Assembly (NCBI GenBank): GCA_036877525.1
Contig: JAZGTH010000008.1
Coordinates: 10,508,001 to 10,572,000, forward strand
Reading direction: 5' to 3'
DNA from: Chromobotia macracanthus
Lineage: Eukaryota; Chordata; Actinopteri; Cypriniformes; Botiidae
Length of the DNA stretch: 64,000 bases
Positions 48,127 to 61,967 of the stretch are shown piece after piece; position 1 is the stretch's first letter, and the number at the start of each line of letters is the position of its first letter. A model generated the notes under the pieces. The model had not been told where the DNA came from and did no database searches. It was given only the letters and a program-made list of their open reading frames with translations. The translations under genes and the position numbers were made by a program.

Positions 48127-49151
48127 CTTTTGTGTGTGGGGTGGGGGACAGCAGTGATGGAGAAAACTCCAGTTCATGCTTTTAAGAAACAAACACTGGT
48201 ACACAAGCACACATGCACAATCTCAGACTGGCAGAGTCTGTGCTGTGGTCCGTCACAGGGTCACCAAAATAACAACTGCTGCTAATTAACCAATGAGCTG
48301 CAATCAGTCAGCAGAGCCACAGTCGTCTGTTCGTGCATTTCTCAAAAAAAAAGCAAGCTCCTGAAAGCATGCATCTGTCGCATATTTTTTGGCTCCTGAC
48401 AGACTTCTGTCCAAGTTCTAATGGCCTGGGTTAGGATTCCTAAGAATGAGCAACAGACTACCATAAACACGAGTGAGGAAGCATGAACTGTAGGCTATAC
48501 ACACCAATGACTTTTAAATAATACCAACATGCTAGACTAAGTGTTTATTGCACAGGCCCATAAAGTTTTACTGTGCATGTGAGACTCGTGCACCGTAGGG
48601 AAACCCAAACTCACAGATGACAGGAGGTTCCCTTGTTTCCATAGAAACAAAAGAGGGTGCCCAATGTGTGACAGTAAAGGAGTCTGTTCCACCCCTTGTA
48701 AACTTCTTTTGCCCTTCTTTCACTTCTCTCCCTCTTTATTTGACCATTCTGTCTCTCACTCATCACTCACAAATTTAAATGCGAATAAAACCCATTAAAA
48801 GATCGTTTAGCATCTTTGTATGGTTGCATGTGTGTGTCAAATAAACAAATGGTCAAAAATAAGAAGCAGTCGTTTTCTCCGTCAGTTTTGGCTCAGATCT
48901 GCTCTGCTCTTTCTAAAGGGATTACAGTCTTGTTTTTCTAATCTTCAAAAAACATTTCTAGGCAGTCAGCAGAATACCGTGGTATATTATCTCTGTGCAA
49001 TCACATACCGCCAACTTTAAATACGGCTAGTTTTATTGCATTATCAAACATGGCATGAAACCAAATAAAGAGAACCGCAGTTAGTATTTGATCTTTTTTA
49101 CGTTTTTTATTCACTTAGTTGGCACTTTTCTGTATGGCTTAAATAACGAAC

Positions 49152-49277
49152 CGTTTTAAAATGCTTTAGTTTGGGTAATACAAGCATTTTAACAATATGA
49201 CTGAGACTTGAGTATTATATGATGCCCATGTAAGTCATGATGTGTGTGGTTAATCAGATGTGATTCTGACCTCATAC
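49152..49277. repeat. 126-bp direct repeat, copy 1
   Basis: It is near-identical to 51650-51775 (three mismatches by eye, all in the first half). This copy is flanked by two similar blocks CGTTTTTTATTCA(C/T)TTAGTTGGC at about 49101 and 49290. Confidence 0.9.
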
Positions 49278-51649
49278 AACATTTTAACGTTTTTTTATTC
49301 ATTTAGTTGGCGCTTTTCTCAAAAGTAACTTAGAAATGACGGATCCAGTTTTAGCAGCATTTTAAAAACATCCCCATTTTTCGAAATGTTTGTTGTTTAA
49401 ACATTTTGTAAGCATTTGCCATGTTACTAACTTAAACCAGTCACTCCCTTCTCCAAAACCCAACCATCTAAGGTCAGGTTCTGTTTTTGTTCTGTTTGTT
49501 ATGTCTTTGTTGCGCTCACTGAAAGTTCAGCAGAACTGATTCTGGATGAGTGCTATAAATAAGTGATGGTCGTTAAGTAAATGACGACCTGATCAACCTC
49601 TGGTTTGTGTTGACACACCCCGTTTTCTGCACCAATCAGAATGATCCAGTAATCATTACTGGCAGCTGTAGGGAGGTTATAAAGTTTTTCACACTGTGGC
49701 GTTGTGGGGTCATGGTGTCATGATGCTCTGGGTTTAAACTGGTAGATAAGGTTCTCAAATCTGCATCAGATATTGCTGTGCAGGTCTCAACATGAAACGT
49801 GTTTTGGAGAGCTGTGTGCAAACTGTGGGTGGGAATGAATGGGTTTCTGGACTGGACTGACAATATGCAGGCCTGCTGTACAAGTCTGGCTGGACAGCAG
49901 GTCGGTCTGGCAGCCAGTTTAGATGGAAATCCTTCCAAACACTTGATTGGGTGGGGAAAAAAATCTCACATGATAGATGCCGCATACATGAATGGAGTTC
50001 TGCTGCTTATAAATACTATAAAGAATGTAAGCACATTAAGGACCGAGGGAACCAAATGTGGATGTAAATGTAAAAAAAATAAATGTAATCAAGACCACCT
50101 ATTCTTCAACTGATGGCTTTGCGTTTCAGCAGGAGTGGAGGTCTATGTCGGTTACAGCCCTGCTCATTAAATGTTAAGACTTTAAATTCCATTTACCCAC
50201 CCAGTCACAGAGATCTGTGCTTATTTAGTTGAAATGCAGGATCGTACCTACATGTGCATTGAATCACAATTTTGGGAAGCTATTATTTTTCCACTTTTCT
50301 TTTGCATTAGTATGATACCTATATAAAGACTGATTCACTTTAAATAAAGTGCTCAGAGGTTACATGTAATGGTTGAGCTATTATCATGAGATCTCTTTGT
50401 TCTCAGATGTTTGTGTGTGTTAAATAAGGTTGAGTGCGTTGCACGAATGGAGAGGATGACATATAGGTCACTGTGTGATGGCTGGTACACACACGTTTGC
50501 ACACAAGCGCATAAATGATTCTCTGTAGAGTGTTTGTATTGGCATGCAGCCTGACGTGAGATGTTACCTGTGCCCACACAGCTCTGTTAAAAGGGAACCT
50601 GTCCCTCAGGGCCACCGTCACTGTGGAAGGCGGGTGTAACAGTCAAATTCAGTTTTATTATTCACCTCTTTTTTGTGGATTGAATATGTGGAGCAGTGAT
50701 GAAACTAGTGTAAACTCAGTGTGAACAGACTGAATGATAAAGTGAGTCATGTGCGGTCTTTTTGATTGTGGTTTCGTGACAGACATTCTGGTGTGATTTT
50801 TTTTTTTTTGTGATGTCAGTGATGTGGCAACAGAGATGGTTTTAGGTCACATGTTAAGTGATTCATTCTCCATTTCCGAGCACGCTGCCTTTATGACACT
50901 CCTGAATTATGCGTGTGTGCACCATGTGTAGTAGGGCGTGTATATGTATGTGTCTTGCGCTTGACCTACATTCGCCAGGCTCTGGCGAATCACATCCCTC
51001 AATCACATCATCATGCAGAGCGTGTTGTGCTGCCGTTTCCTTCAAGCTCTTTGTAGGGTACCACCAGGACTCCGTAAAAGATGAATCGCATTGAATTCAG
51101 TTCTTGTGCTCCAAATCACGTTTGTGTTCACATTTGTTAGAATTAGTAGTCACTCTATTTAGAGCGTCATATTCTTAGACAACCCAAGGATGACAGCGGG
51201 CAAAACAGTTTTAAAGATGAATGAAAAGATGAAAATATTAAAGCACTCCAATATCAAGCATTGAGTTCATTGCGCATGGTGCTGTAACTAATGTACTAAT
51301 CTTTAAGCTGTTACCATGGTAACATAGGAATGCAGGTGGGAATGAATGGCTGTCTGCTTGGCAACCTTACTGATGAGCAGAGCACCGCTTTGCAAATAGT
51401 GCTGATCTGAGGTCAGCTTACATGTAGTCTCAGATGACACGACCACAGACCGCCCACAAGTCCGTTCGCTAACTGTCTGATGCATATTGTGCTCAAAACT
51501 TTCTAGTAAATGAAATCTGGTTGGTTGATGGTTTGTAGATTCTGTACTCCACTAAAAGACCTTTTCTGCTGTTTTACCAAATTTTGTTTGTGTAATGTTT
51601 CATAAGGCAGATGTCTTTAAGCTTATATATCTTGTATAGCGTAAAACAA

Positions 51650-51775
51650 CGTTTTAAAATGCATTAGTTTGGGTAATACAAGCTTTTTAACAATATGACT
51701 CAGACTTGAGTATTATATGATGCCCATGTAAGTCATGATGTGTGTGGTTAATCAGATGTGATTCTGACCTCATAC
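51650..51775. repeat. 126-bp direct repeat, copy 2
   Basis: Same orientation as copy 1 about 2.5 kb away; the last 75 bp are identical. The flanking blocks seen around copy 1 are absent. Confidence 0.9.
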
Positions 51776-52292
51776 GACACTCATGCACACGCGCGCACAT
51801 ACACACTTTGCGGCAGGCATGCGCTGTGTGTGTGTGTGTGTGTGTGCTTTCTCCAGATGAAGCAGGATGAACTGCTGCATCTCCAGTACACACACTCTCA
51901 CGGCAGGGTGCATCGCTCCCAGCATATGTGCTGGTTTCCATGGAGACAGGGAGTTAAAAATAACATGGGCGACGGCTTTATTGTACCATTCACTAACACG
52001 TCCGACACAAAATGTCACACGCGTGTATACGCACGCGGAGACCCCCGCACCCCCCTCCTCGATGATGAGACAAGGCTGATGTTTCAGATGGGTGATAACA
52101 GGCAGGAACAGTGAACGATGGACTCTTGTTCACACAGTCTTCTTGCCCCATGGGTTCTGCAGTGCTGCTGCACCCCACCCTGCTGCAGTGGCGTTCTTAA
52201 ACACACACGTGTGCACAATGCGCTCCCTCTCCCCCACATTAACCCACTTCCAACTTCTCGCAGCAGCTTGGCACAGAACAACACCACTCAAA

Positions 52293-52327
<35 letters not shown>
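52293..52327. repeat. (CA)n microsatellite
   Basis: About 17 CA units in nhs intron 1; a related (TG)n run lies at 51824-51846. Confidence 0.9.
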
Positions 52328-52329
<2 letters not shown>

Positions 52330-53116
52330 GTTTTACCTTACAGCCACATTTCCTCATGTGTAAAATGCGGCTGCACGGCAAACAGAAACATCGTCCCATG
52401 AGCTGTTTGAGAAAGACGAAGATCATTACTTGTATTCCTTGAATATCCGTTACTGTAGAAAAATAAGCCAAACATTTAGCATGAGAATTTAGCATGCAGT
52501 ATTTTAACACCGTAACAGATTCAGCTAGGTGCCAAATGCAGTATTTGCATTCTTTTAGCGCGAATGCACTTATCTTACTCTTTACTTGCAAGCGTCCGTG
52601 CTATTTACTTGACAGAATTAATGTTATCACTCACAGAAAGCAGGTGATAAATTAAATAGAGATGCTTGTGTTGGTTGTGGTTGCAATAATTCATCAAATG
52701 ATGAAGATGTGATGAAGAATGGTGTTTTAACCAGACGTGTTTTCAGACACTCCCTGCAAAGAACCAATTCAGGTGTCACAGTGTTGAAGTGATGTTGTTG
52801 AATTTCTTTGTTCCAGCTAAGTATGTCAGATCGTGGTAGTCTACTGCTTTATCATAACCTAGTGCTCAAACAAGCTGGGGAATTACCCAGTGCAAATAAT
52901 GTAGCACAATTTGGTTTGGCCGTGTTTGCATTGTTATGAGGTTTGAATAATTCCTTTAGTGAATATAAGCTAAAACAGCACTAGTATATGCAAAGAAAAA
53001 TATAACTCTATAATCAGTGGGCAAAAGTCCCTGCAGATACATCTGAAAAGACGACTAATTATTTTTATTTACAGACCTTTTGTGTTTTTTAAATACCAGA
53101 CATTTGGAGGACAAAT

Positions 53117-53351
53117 CCCAGCTAACAAAAGCGTTTAAAATTGTTATTATAAAAGATCTAGGAAGGTTGAAATTGTTCACCTTTTTTAACATTGTATAAA
53201 CATTTTTGCTTGATTATTAAGAATGTTATTCAAACATTTTTAGTTCTGTTACATTTCACTAACTACCTAAGCATACTGTTTTATTAATGTTACTTCAAGA
53301 ACTTTTAAAGAACATTAGCCAACGTTCTGAGAACATTCCCTGTTAGCCGGG
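53117..53351. mobile_element. Same MITE family
   Basis: CCCAGCTAACAAAAGCG to CCCTGTTAGCCGGG, about 235 bp, internally shortened. Confidence 0.75.
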
Positions 53352-54180
53352 ATGTTTAAAGGCCTTTTAAGGATGGAGATGCTTTTAAAACAAATAGAAT
53401 TTGTGCAAATCTTGTTCTTGGAATGGGCAAGAAAAAGATGAACACAAAATAAAGCGGGATTTATTCTTTATGATCCTTGTGGCTTTTGACCTTGCTGGGC
53501 TTTTACACGGTACGCGAGTGTTGAATTGCACAGATGTGTTTGTGTGTAGCACTGCTGGATTCAAGTGTGACCAGCTGAAGTGGAGGCAGTTTCAACAAAG
53601 ACTATTGGAGATTGTCATTTCTTTTCATTCCTCTTCTCTGTTATTCTGTGGTTGCTGCAGACCATGTATAAGAATAAATTACATAATATTGTATATGTGT
53701 TCTGGACATTCTAAAGCGTGTAAAGGTTTTTTTGTGTCTTAAAAGTGTGCGTTTCTGTATGTACACTATATGCAGAGTTAATCAACAGTTGGCTGGTAAC
53801 TTTATAAGAAACTGCAACGTACAAAGACATTTAAGATGTGTGTACAATTCAGATATGTCCAGGAAAGAAAACCATTTTTTGGTCTTACGAACTGGATATT
53901 GTTTTTTCAGACAAAGGTTAGAAAGATTGTAGATTAGTCTGTAACTGAAGTTATCGGTATATGTTAAGGCTTGCGAGGCTTCAAAAGGGTCTTGTCTGCT
54001 GGGGGACGTTGTTATGACTCGGTGCGAGACTGTGATCTCAGGTGATCATGTGATCATAGAGGAGGCGGAGGCGTCACTGATGACACGCCCTATGATCAGT
54101 GTGTGCTGTAAATGACCAATGACCTGATATTTACAACCACCGGGTGCCTAAAGCACTATGATCATACACACTGATAACTC

Positions 54181-54207
54181 TCTCTCGCTCTCTCTCTCTC
54201 TCTCTCT
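54181..54207. repeat. (CT)n microsatellite
   Basis: A run of about 13 CT units in nhs intron 1. A similar CT-rich run lies at 3388-3431 in a pir intron. Confidence 0.85.
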
Positions 54208-55007
54208 TCTATTCTGTTCTTCAAAGAAGAGATAAAGATTCGGGTACGTTTCGTAATAATTTGAAAGGATGCACAATGAATTATATTCTGCATGCTCTTA
54301 CTAAAAAACACTAGATCTTTTTTTATGAATGCATTCTGTTAAAAATACAGTTATCAATACTGAAATCTGACTTACAAGCCTGCCAAATATAGCCATACTG
54401 GGGTTTCTTTTTCCAGCACTAGGGGTCAGTGTTGAGAATGTTGAATTATGTGATGAAACAGACTATGCTCTTTTTCAGTCCCAGAAGTTCTTGCACAAAC
54501 TTTTAGTAAGTACCAAAAACAGTGTGCGTTTGTGTTTACAAGTATCAGACAGTTTTTATTCCCTTTAAACCTTTAAAATCCATGTTAGTAGTCAGGATAC
54601 AGGATGCCAAGGCATGATCACTGCTCTTAAAAGGAAGCATTTCAAAGCATTGGAGCATTGTAGTGCATTTTGTGGTTCCACAACACCCATTTACACACAT
54701 GGGAAGGTATTATTAAGGAGAGACTGTATAACAGACAATGGAAGGGTGTGACCCAGGAGGATGAGAGAGAATAACAGGTGTGATCTTTGCGGGCCCTGCA
54801 GATGCCATAGTACCGCCCATGTCTCGTGACTTGTGCAAGCAAAATGTATAAGCCCGGAGGAAATTGTATTGCTCAGACATTGCTCTTTTATAGCTCAAAT
54901 CAACCTTGTTTTTACTTAATATTTAGGACAACACTAAACATGGAACATTTAGACAATTGTTGACATACAGTAAAAGAATATAGCTGTTCGGTTAATGTGA
55001 ATAGCAT

Positions 55008-55146
55008 CCCAACTAACAATTTTACGTTGTAAGAATGTTTTCCTGGCATTTCCATTAAAAAACTAAAACCGTAAAATTGTCATTTTGAACATTCTGGGGA
55101 TGTTCAAAACATCCAGTTTTTTAGACAATGTATTAACATTATATTT
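55008..55146. repeat. Same MITE family, truncated
   Basis: CCCAACTAACAATTTTACG at the left, ending inside the TGTATTAACATTAT block. Confidence 0.7.
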
Positions 55147-55987
55147 CAGTGTAAATCGAAAACTCTAAGGAGACAAAAGATCTTTCAGGAGAAAAATATC
55201 TGAGGCGCGGGAGACTTCTGCAAAGTCTCTGATGTGATTGTTCTTTTTTTTTACCTCTTTAGGTATGCGAGTCAGATCCCTTGTTATTATCTAACTTTCC
55301 ACACTGTCATTTTTCAAGCGTTTTAAAAGCGTTTTAAAGCGTCTCAGCCACAACATCAGCACACTTTCAACCAATCAGAGCTCTTGCCTCAAACGACTGT
55401 CATTGCAGTGGCCCGTATTGGCCTCTTTCCAAATCCAGGCATGTGAATATGTGCTGTTAATGGGCAGCTTGCAGAGCAACAAGCTGCCAGTGGAAGCAGC
55501 CAGACCTGTTTCTCTCTGTATGCCAGTGTGATGCTGCCTGTACTAAACACTCACCTACCGCCAGACCATTGAACACCAAGGTCACAGACGCGGGATGACC
55601 AGATTAACAGGGATTAAGAGGAAGGCCTGTATTATTCCAGACAGAGGCACTGGGGTGTGTGTCAATCTAACACACACACTCAAATGCACACACAAGGTTT
55701 TAAACCCATGTTCGCTTCTCAGATGTGTACACATGGGGGCTCTCATTCACTTTGATGTCTGCACAGAGACGTGTATAATGTATAACATGTATAATCATGA
55801 TGCAGTAATACTGTGTTACGTTTTTATTTGTATTGGTCTGCAGCACAACTGCATTGCACTGAATAGAGTTTTATACGCAATTAAGTATAAGAAACATAGT
55901 CTGATGTTGTAATAAAAAAAACAATCTAAATGGGTTAAATGGATAGCTGCATAGCTGGCGGGCAAAATAAGACATTGTTGCACATTA

Positions 55988-56317
55988 CCCAGTTAACAAT
56001 TTAAGGTTATAAGAATGTTTCGTAATGTTTCCATTAGTTAACAAAAATGTTAAATGGTTTTTTTTTTTAGTTCTAGAAACATTCAAAATGTCTTAGATGT
56101 TTTTTAGATGTTATATTAACATTATTGCTTGGTAATAAGGATGTTACACTTAATTCTGTAACATTTTTAAAACATTCCACAAACTACTTCAGAATAGCGT
56201 TTTTGATGATATATATAATGATAAAAAGTCCTACTAACATTATTGCAAGAATTGAGGCTTTGAGAGAACTTTAGAGAATGATAGCTAACGTTCTGAAAAC
56301 ATTCCCAGTGGGCTGGG
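55988..56317. mobile_element. Same MITE family, full-length, TA-flanked
   Basis: CCCAGTTAACAATTTAAGG to TTCCCAGTGGGCTGGG, 330 bp, with TA on both outer sides. Confidence 0.85.
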
Positions 56318-59300
56318 TAGCAACACTATGCAGATAATAGTCTATATATGAACTATTCATCATTTTGATATACAGTAATCTACATATAAAACAATTCTTC
56401 CTTTTGTACTACTGATTAATATCCCCCTTTGGACCAGCGCATACACTGGCCCATTAGAAGATTAAGGGCAGAGGCTGTGCAGACTGGAATATACCACCTG
56501 CAATTTGCTTCCAGAAAAGGGGGGACTAGAGTAGAAATGGAACAGTATTAACTGCAGATGGGCTTCACAGTGGTCTGTGAGTCTGTTTTTGTGGCTTAGC
56601 AGCTGCAAACCGCTGCAGATGAGCTTGTACGCAAGCATGTGTCTGCATGCACGCGTATGTGAGTGAGGTAGACAAACAGAGCTAATGTTGAAGGACAGGT
56701 GAGCTGGCTAGGAAACTGTTGGACGTAGCTGCATTTCCCAAACAATGGCTTTTGCCTGCTGTGTTCCAGTGAGGTCAAAAGGTACGTTCATCCGTGCATT
56801 CCTTTAAATTCATCCTCTTACTGTTCTTATGGGGGTAAGTCTTGTTATGATCGTAATATTGTGAAATTATGCAACTTATTTTACAGTTGTAGATCAGTCA
56901 CTTCTCTGTGTTTGATTTGTTTTTTTTACATTTCACAGGCATTTATTTAATCCTGATATATTTTATAATCCCCTCTAAAGGTCTAATAATTGAAAAAAGA
57001 AAACATAGTATCAGGTTGATATTTCATGACTTGTTCTAATTTCGTGAGAATTACTGTCAGGGCTCAACAGTAAGGATGGACTGAGATGTGTGTGTGTGTG
57101 TGTGAGTTTGTTGTATGTATTGAACATTTGTTGTGAATTCTGCTGATTTATATGTGTCACCAACATAAAATTATCTAGCTGGCTTACACAGGTTTAGTTG
57201 AAATTGCTGCCTGAGGTTTTTGATATCTGATTGTCTTACGGGCAATCTGATTGTCTTTAGTTAGAATGGGTTGAAAAAGAATACATTTGTGGTAAGCTTT
57301 GTAAAGAGATCATAACATGTTATTAAATATATAATGACGGATGGTGGTCTGTTATCTGTGGAAGTATTGGCAGGGCAAGAACAATTCTGAACTACGGTTC
57401 TGTCCCCATCATAAGAATAAACAACAGTATGTAATATTACAAAACATTGAAGTGGATAAAGTAAAATTACTAAATTACTATTGTATTTACATGTGTAACA
57501 TTCAAGTCTCCGGGACTCTAAACATAAAGAATGTTCTCAATTATTTCAATTATTGCGACAAATTTAATTTCTTTCTCTATCAGATGTCGTTGTTGTGGCA
57601 CTAGAAAAGCCTGTCATAGTGATAATGTCTCTGTCTGTTATGTTTGGTCTGCGTGTCTGACATGTTGGAGCACGCCGCAGTTAAAACCGTGAAGTGCCGT
57701 GTTGTTTCATGCTGAATTACAATGTAGGTGGTGCTGATCAACTGTTGCCCGTCTTTGCCACAGAAGATTTTGGGTTTTAGTCCATGTGTTGTCTGAACTC
57801 CTGCAGAGAATGTTAAGGTAAAAGGAATAGAAAATTACTAAATGTATTGGCCCCTCATTTCCATGCAATTACAATAAAGGGGGCTGGAGATTTCAAGTTT
57901 AAAGGTTTGTGTGTGTGTGTTAACCATATATTGGGGACAAATTTGCACCCAAAAGTTAGCAAAACCTATATATAAGAATATAGTAAAGTAAATATAGTAA
58001 AGAATATAGTAAAGTTTTTTTTAAATTGAAAAACGCAGACTGTGTAGGGTTAGAGTGCGAGTTAGGGTTAGGTTATATTGTATATAACTAGCTGTGTATA
58101 AAAAAAAATAGAATAGCCTATGAAATGTCATTGGGATAGATAAGTAAACGTGTGTGCGTGCAAGAAAGAAATCGCCCCAAGATGAACTTTTGACAAATTT
58201 AGGTTTAGATTAAGAAAATCCGTATTAAACTTGCACACTGGAACGGTTTATTAAAGTCACACGCGTGTGTGTGTTTGAGAGAGAAAGTGAAGAGAGAAAA
58301 TAAGAGACTGTTCTGACCTACATTGAAACTCAACAGTCCATCTGATCTGCTTATCTTATCCACTGCCTGAAAATCAGTGTTTATTTCTCCGTTATTTGAA
58401 CAGAGCAAGGTCTATATTGAATGAAAGCGCTAGAACAAGTCAAACGCTGCATTTAGTTTTGGCTCTGTGTGTGTGTCAGTGCAGTGGTCAGCAGTACAGG
58501 AAGCGGTCAGTCCGTTCTGCTTCAGTGATTCTGCCACGGCTCATTTGTAAAGGTCTATAAGTCAAGTCTCAACAGAGTGCCTCGTTCCTCACCCCTCCAT
58601 CCAGATATAATGTCCTTAAATCAGGTTTATGTCATCAGAGACCCCCTTTACATGGAGGGCTGTAATATGCTTTTACACAAAAAAAACACCAGTAACAGCT
58701 CAGTGTTTTCCTTTATGATATAAATAAAATGCAGCTTTTACATAAGTGTTTGTTCCTCTGGGTTCATTTTAGATTTATTCATTGCTCGAACAATAGCAAA
58801 ATAATGCCCAAGGCAAGTACAACGTCTTTGGTCAGACCTAGATTATTTATATAGGCTGTTGTTAGTAATCACTATTGTTAGTAATTCGAGATAGAAATGG
58901 CAAATTAAATACATTAAATGCATTTCATTATACAATTGATCAAATATGTATCACTGTTTGATTCGATATAAAAAACTGATCCGAGCGCACAGATACACAC
59001 ACATGCAGCCCAACTACAGCAGTGTATAGTCAGCATGTCTATACTTGACTGAAAAATTACATTCGTATAATGTAAGGAAATGCAGTATATTTTATTGAAT
59101 TTTCCTGTTGTCATATCCTGTGCTTTTTGATGCATTTGAGAAATGTCTTAAACTGCAGTTGTTAACTTAATGCTAAAAATATCATCCACAAAAACTGACA
59201 AAAATCACGCCAGAAACTCTGATTTAGTTTTCTTTGGAATTACACAAATGCCTTATCTACAATAAACTTATCAGGTTGATCACTATAAAATGTTTCACTC

Positions 59301-60096
59301 AATGTAATATTTAATGTGACAGTCCTATTAATTTTTAAAAATGTGTACAATGGAAAGATGTCCCTCTGCGCTGAGGTTTTCAACAAAAGTGAGCAATCGA
59401 ATGCATTATTTAATATATCGAACATTTCCTGAAATCTCCGTGCAGAAGAAGAATCGAAATCTCCTGCCACAGAGGAAAAGAAACGGCTCTTCAAAGGCTC
59501 TTCCACATATATTGTTATATAGTCTGTAGTGTTGTGTATTATCGGAGGGTATTAAGCACTCCTGCAGAGGGACCAGCTGTGAGATACAGAGTCCCAGCCC
59601 CCAGAGAGAGCGACGATCTCCATCTATACCGCAGGCAGTTAGACTACTAACTAACAGTCCCTTTCACAGAACAAATATATTTATCATTGATTAGTTACTT
59701 CATCTCATCCGTACCCAGCACACAAAGGCACTGCATGTTTTCTGTTTAGCTGTGTTTAGTGCTTTAAAATGAAAATTAGATTTTTTCCCCCACTAAGATC
59801 TCAGTAACCGTGTCTTTTTCTGAGCTCTGCTAGGCAAGTTTGACCTAGATTCTATCCTGGCGCTCTGACTGCTAATGGCTGGTGCTTCTGTATTAATAAA
59901 AGAAGAGCTGCAGCCGATGAAAACACAGCCTCTTTATTTAGACATTGGTGAATGGTCTCGGTCTCGTTTTGGTGCTAAAAACGATTTGTTTTCTACATTT
60001 TTGTGTTCTCCATCATTGCCTTAATGCAGTAGTTGTCAGCAAAGCACAGTGTTATGATTGCTGCCAAGTGACAGTTGGCATTATGGCAAAATGCCA

Positions 60097-60384
60097 TAAC
60101 GTAAAATTTCCATTCAGTAACCAAAACGTTAAAAAGTTTCTAGAACTTAACATAAATAACATTTCAAAAGTTTTTAGATGTCATATTAACATTTCTTGGT
60201 TATAAGAACGTTATTTAATTTTTTTGACTGTGTAATGTTTTTAAAATATTCCACTAACAACTTAAGAATAACATTTTTGATATACATGATATATAATGTT
60301 AAAAAACATTTTTCTAATGTTACTCCAAAAACATTTTTCATAACTTTGAGAGAATTGTTCAGAGAACATTCTCTGATAGCTGGG
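60097..60384. repeat. Same MITE family, left end eroded
   Basis: Internal blocks from ACGTAAAATTTCCATTCAGT to the right end CTCTGATAGCTGGG. It lies about 460 bp upstream of the candidate alternative nhs first exon. Confidence 0.65.
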
Positions 60385-60841
60385 GTTCCAGTGTGAAATT
60401 TCCTTTGTGATTGGTGTTGGTGGTAATATTGTATGCAAGCGTTTTTCACTGTTTAATTGAAAGATATTTATATTTATTTATGAAAGACAGTTACAGATAC
60501 AGATGTATTATTCTCTGAGGTTATTCACTGAGCAGTATGTGAGAGGTTCCATGTGATAAATGGTACTTCGATGTGATCGTTTTAATTGGAAACTTCTTTT
60601 GTGGGTATTGCCTTTCTGTAGTGCTAATTGGAGTGTTTCCGAGACTCTTGTCTTTGTGTTGCTCCTGGCAGAGTTTTGTCCTGACTCACATTGCTGACTG
60701 TGCACCTGCTTGAGACAGAATGAAAGTCTGAGAGAGAGGGAAAGAGAGAGAGAGGGAGAGAGAGGCTCACTCAGTACAGTCTTGCTTTCGCAGTAGCGGA
60801 ATGTTTCACTCTGTCCTTCTTAATGAACAGCCCGATCAGAG

Positions 60842-60929
60842 ATGGGTAACTCTCCCGCTTCTGGCTTGAAAAAAAGGAACAGGGTTCAAGGGGGTGGTAA
60901 AGATGAAGGCCAGAGAGCAAACACAACAG
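60842..60929 (+). CDS. nhs: Candidate alternative first exon of nhs, possible N-myristoylated isoform
   Basis: ATG at 60842 opens 29 codons plus one base, ending at a strong donor (ACAACAG/gtaaga). The one-base phase is exactly that of exon 1, so it can join exon 2 at 63823. The product would start MGNSPASGLKKRNRVQ: Gly2 with Ala6 and Ser7 fits the N-myristoylation pattern, followed by basic residues that would favour membrane binding. It would lack the WAVE-homology domain. Upstream is a GA-rich stretch (60728-60766) but no clear TATA box. Short alternative NHS starts are known in mammals; this specific one is inference. Confidence 0.6.
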
Positions 60930-61620
60930 GTAAGAAAACCCGTTTTCAGGAAACGGTAGTGATCTACCTGTGCTCCAGGAGTGAGATGTACAATGCGACG
61001 AGAGATCTGTACAGGAAGTGCAGGTGTGAGGATGTAATTCAGATTAGAGCATCATCTGATGAGTTGTTGTCTTTACGTTCTGCTGCGGTTGTTCTGCTGT
61101 TTCATCAAGCATTGGTTTCATTACGCGGTTCGAGCTCTGCTGTCACTATGGTTTTCTACAGCACTGAACTACCGATTGTTGGCAAATTGGACTTTTAATG
61201 CTTTTGTGATTGGAATTGTGGACTAAATGTAGACTAAAGTCATGATTGACATAACAGCTTCCACGTGTACAGCATGTTCTAATGTTTTGTAAATGCTTTT
61301 CAGTATTAAAACTTTGACTTAATGACGTCATACAAACCACAGACTGTTATGCTGCATAATGCTACATGTCACTCTGTACTGCGGTGTTAAATACAGAACA
61401 TATTTCCTTTAAAGCTGAAGTAATTTACAAAAGAACGACTTAAATGGCAGTGCATAATTGTAAAGCACGGTCACGCACTAACAGTAAAGGTCACGTCACG
61501 CGTGTGCCGCAGCAGAGTCGCTTCTTGATGATGCAGGGTGGAAACAAAAGAAACAGCAGAACAGTGCTGAGTAATAGAGTCTGTTCACTGCATTCACACC
61601 TCATTACAGCACGTCCTAAC

Positions 61621-61654
61621 AGAGGAGGAGGAGGAGGAGGAGGAGGAGGGGGAG
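61621..61654. repeat. (GGA)n microsatellite
   Basis: About ten GGA units directly before a transposon copy that starts at 61665. Confidence 0.85.
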
Positions 61655-61664
61655 CAGGTGAGGA

Positions 61665-61967
61665 CCCAGCTAACAGGAAATGTTCTCAGAACGTTGGCTA
61701 GCCACCTTTAAAAGTTCTCTCAAAGTTAGTAGAATGCTTAACATTCTGAGTTACAAATTATATATCAAACTTTATTCTTAAGTAGGTAGTGGAATGTTTT
61801 GGTTGGAAAGTCACAGAATTACAAAATTGTTGGAATAACTTTCTTATAACCAAGCGATTATGTTAATACATCATCTAAAAAACCTTTCAAAATAATATTT
61901 TTAACATTTTTGTTACCTAATGAAAACGTCAGGTCAATGTTCTTACAACCCAAAATTGTTAGCTGGG
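61665..61967. mobile_element. Same MITE family
   Basis: CCCAGCTAACAGGAAATG to AAATTGTTAGCTGGG, 303 bp, immediately after a (GGA)n run. Confidence 0.8.

Noticed and set aside
53401..53742. 113-aa open frame on the plus strand
   Set aside because: No start context, splice partner or protein-like pattern; it overlaps the edge of transposon-rich intron sequence and looks like chance.
59240..59506. 88-aa open frame on the minus strand in nhs intron 1
   Set aside because: The first part looks somewhat protein-like, but there is no splice context and no recognisable family.
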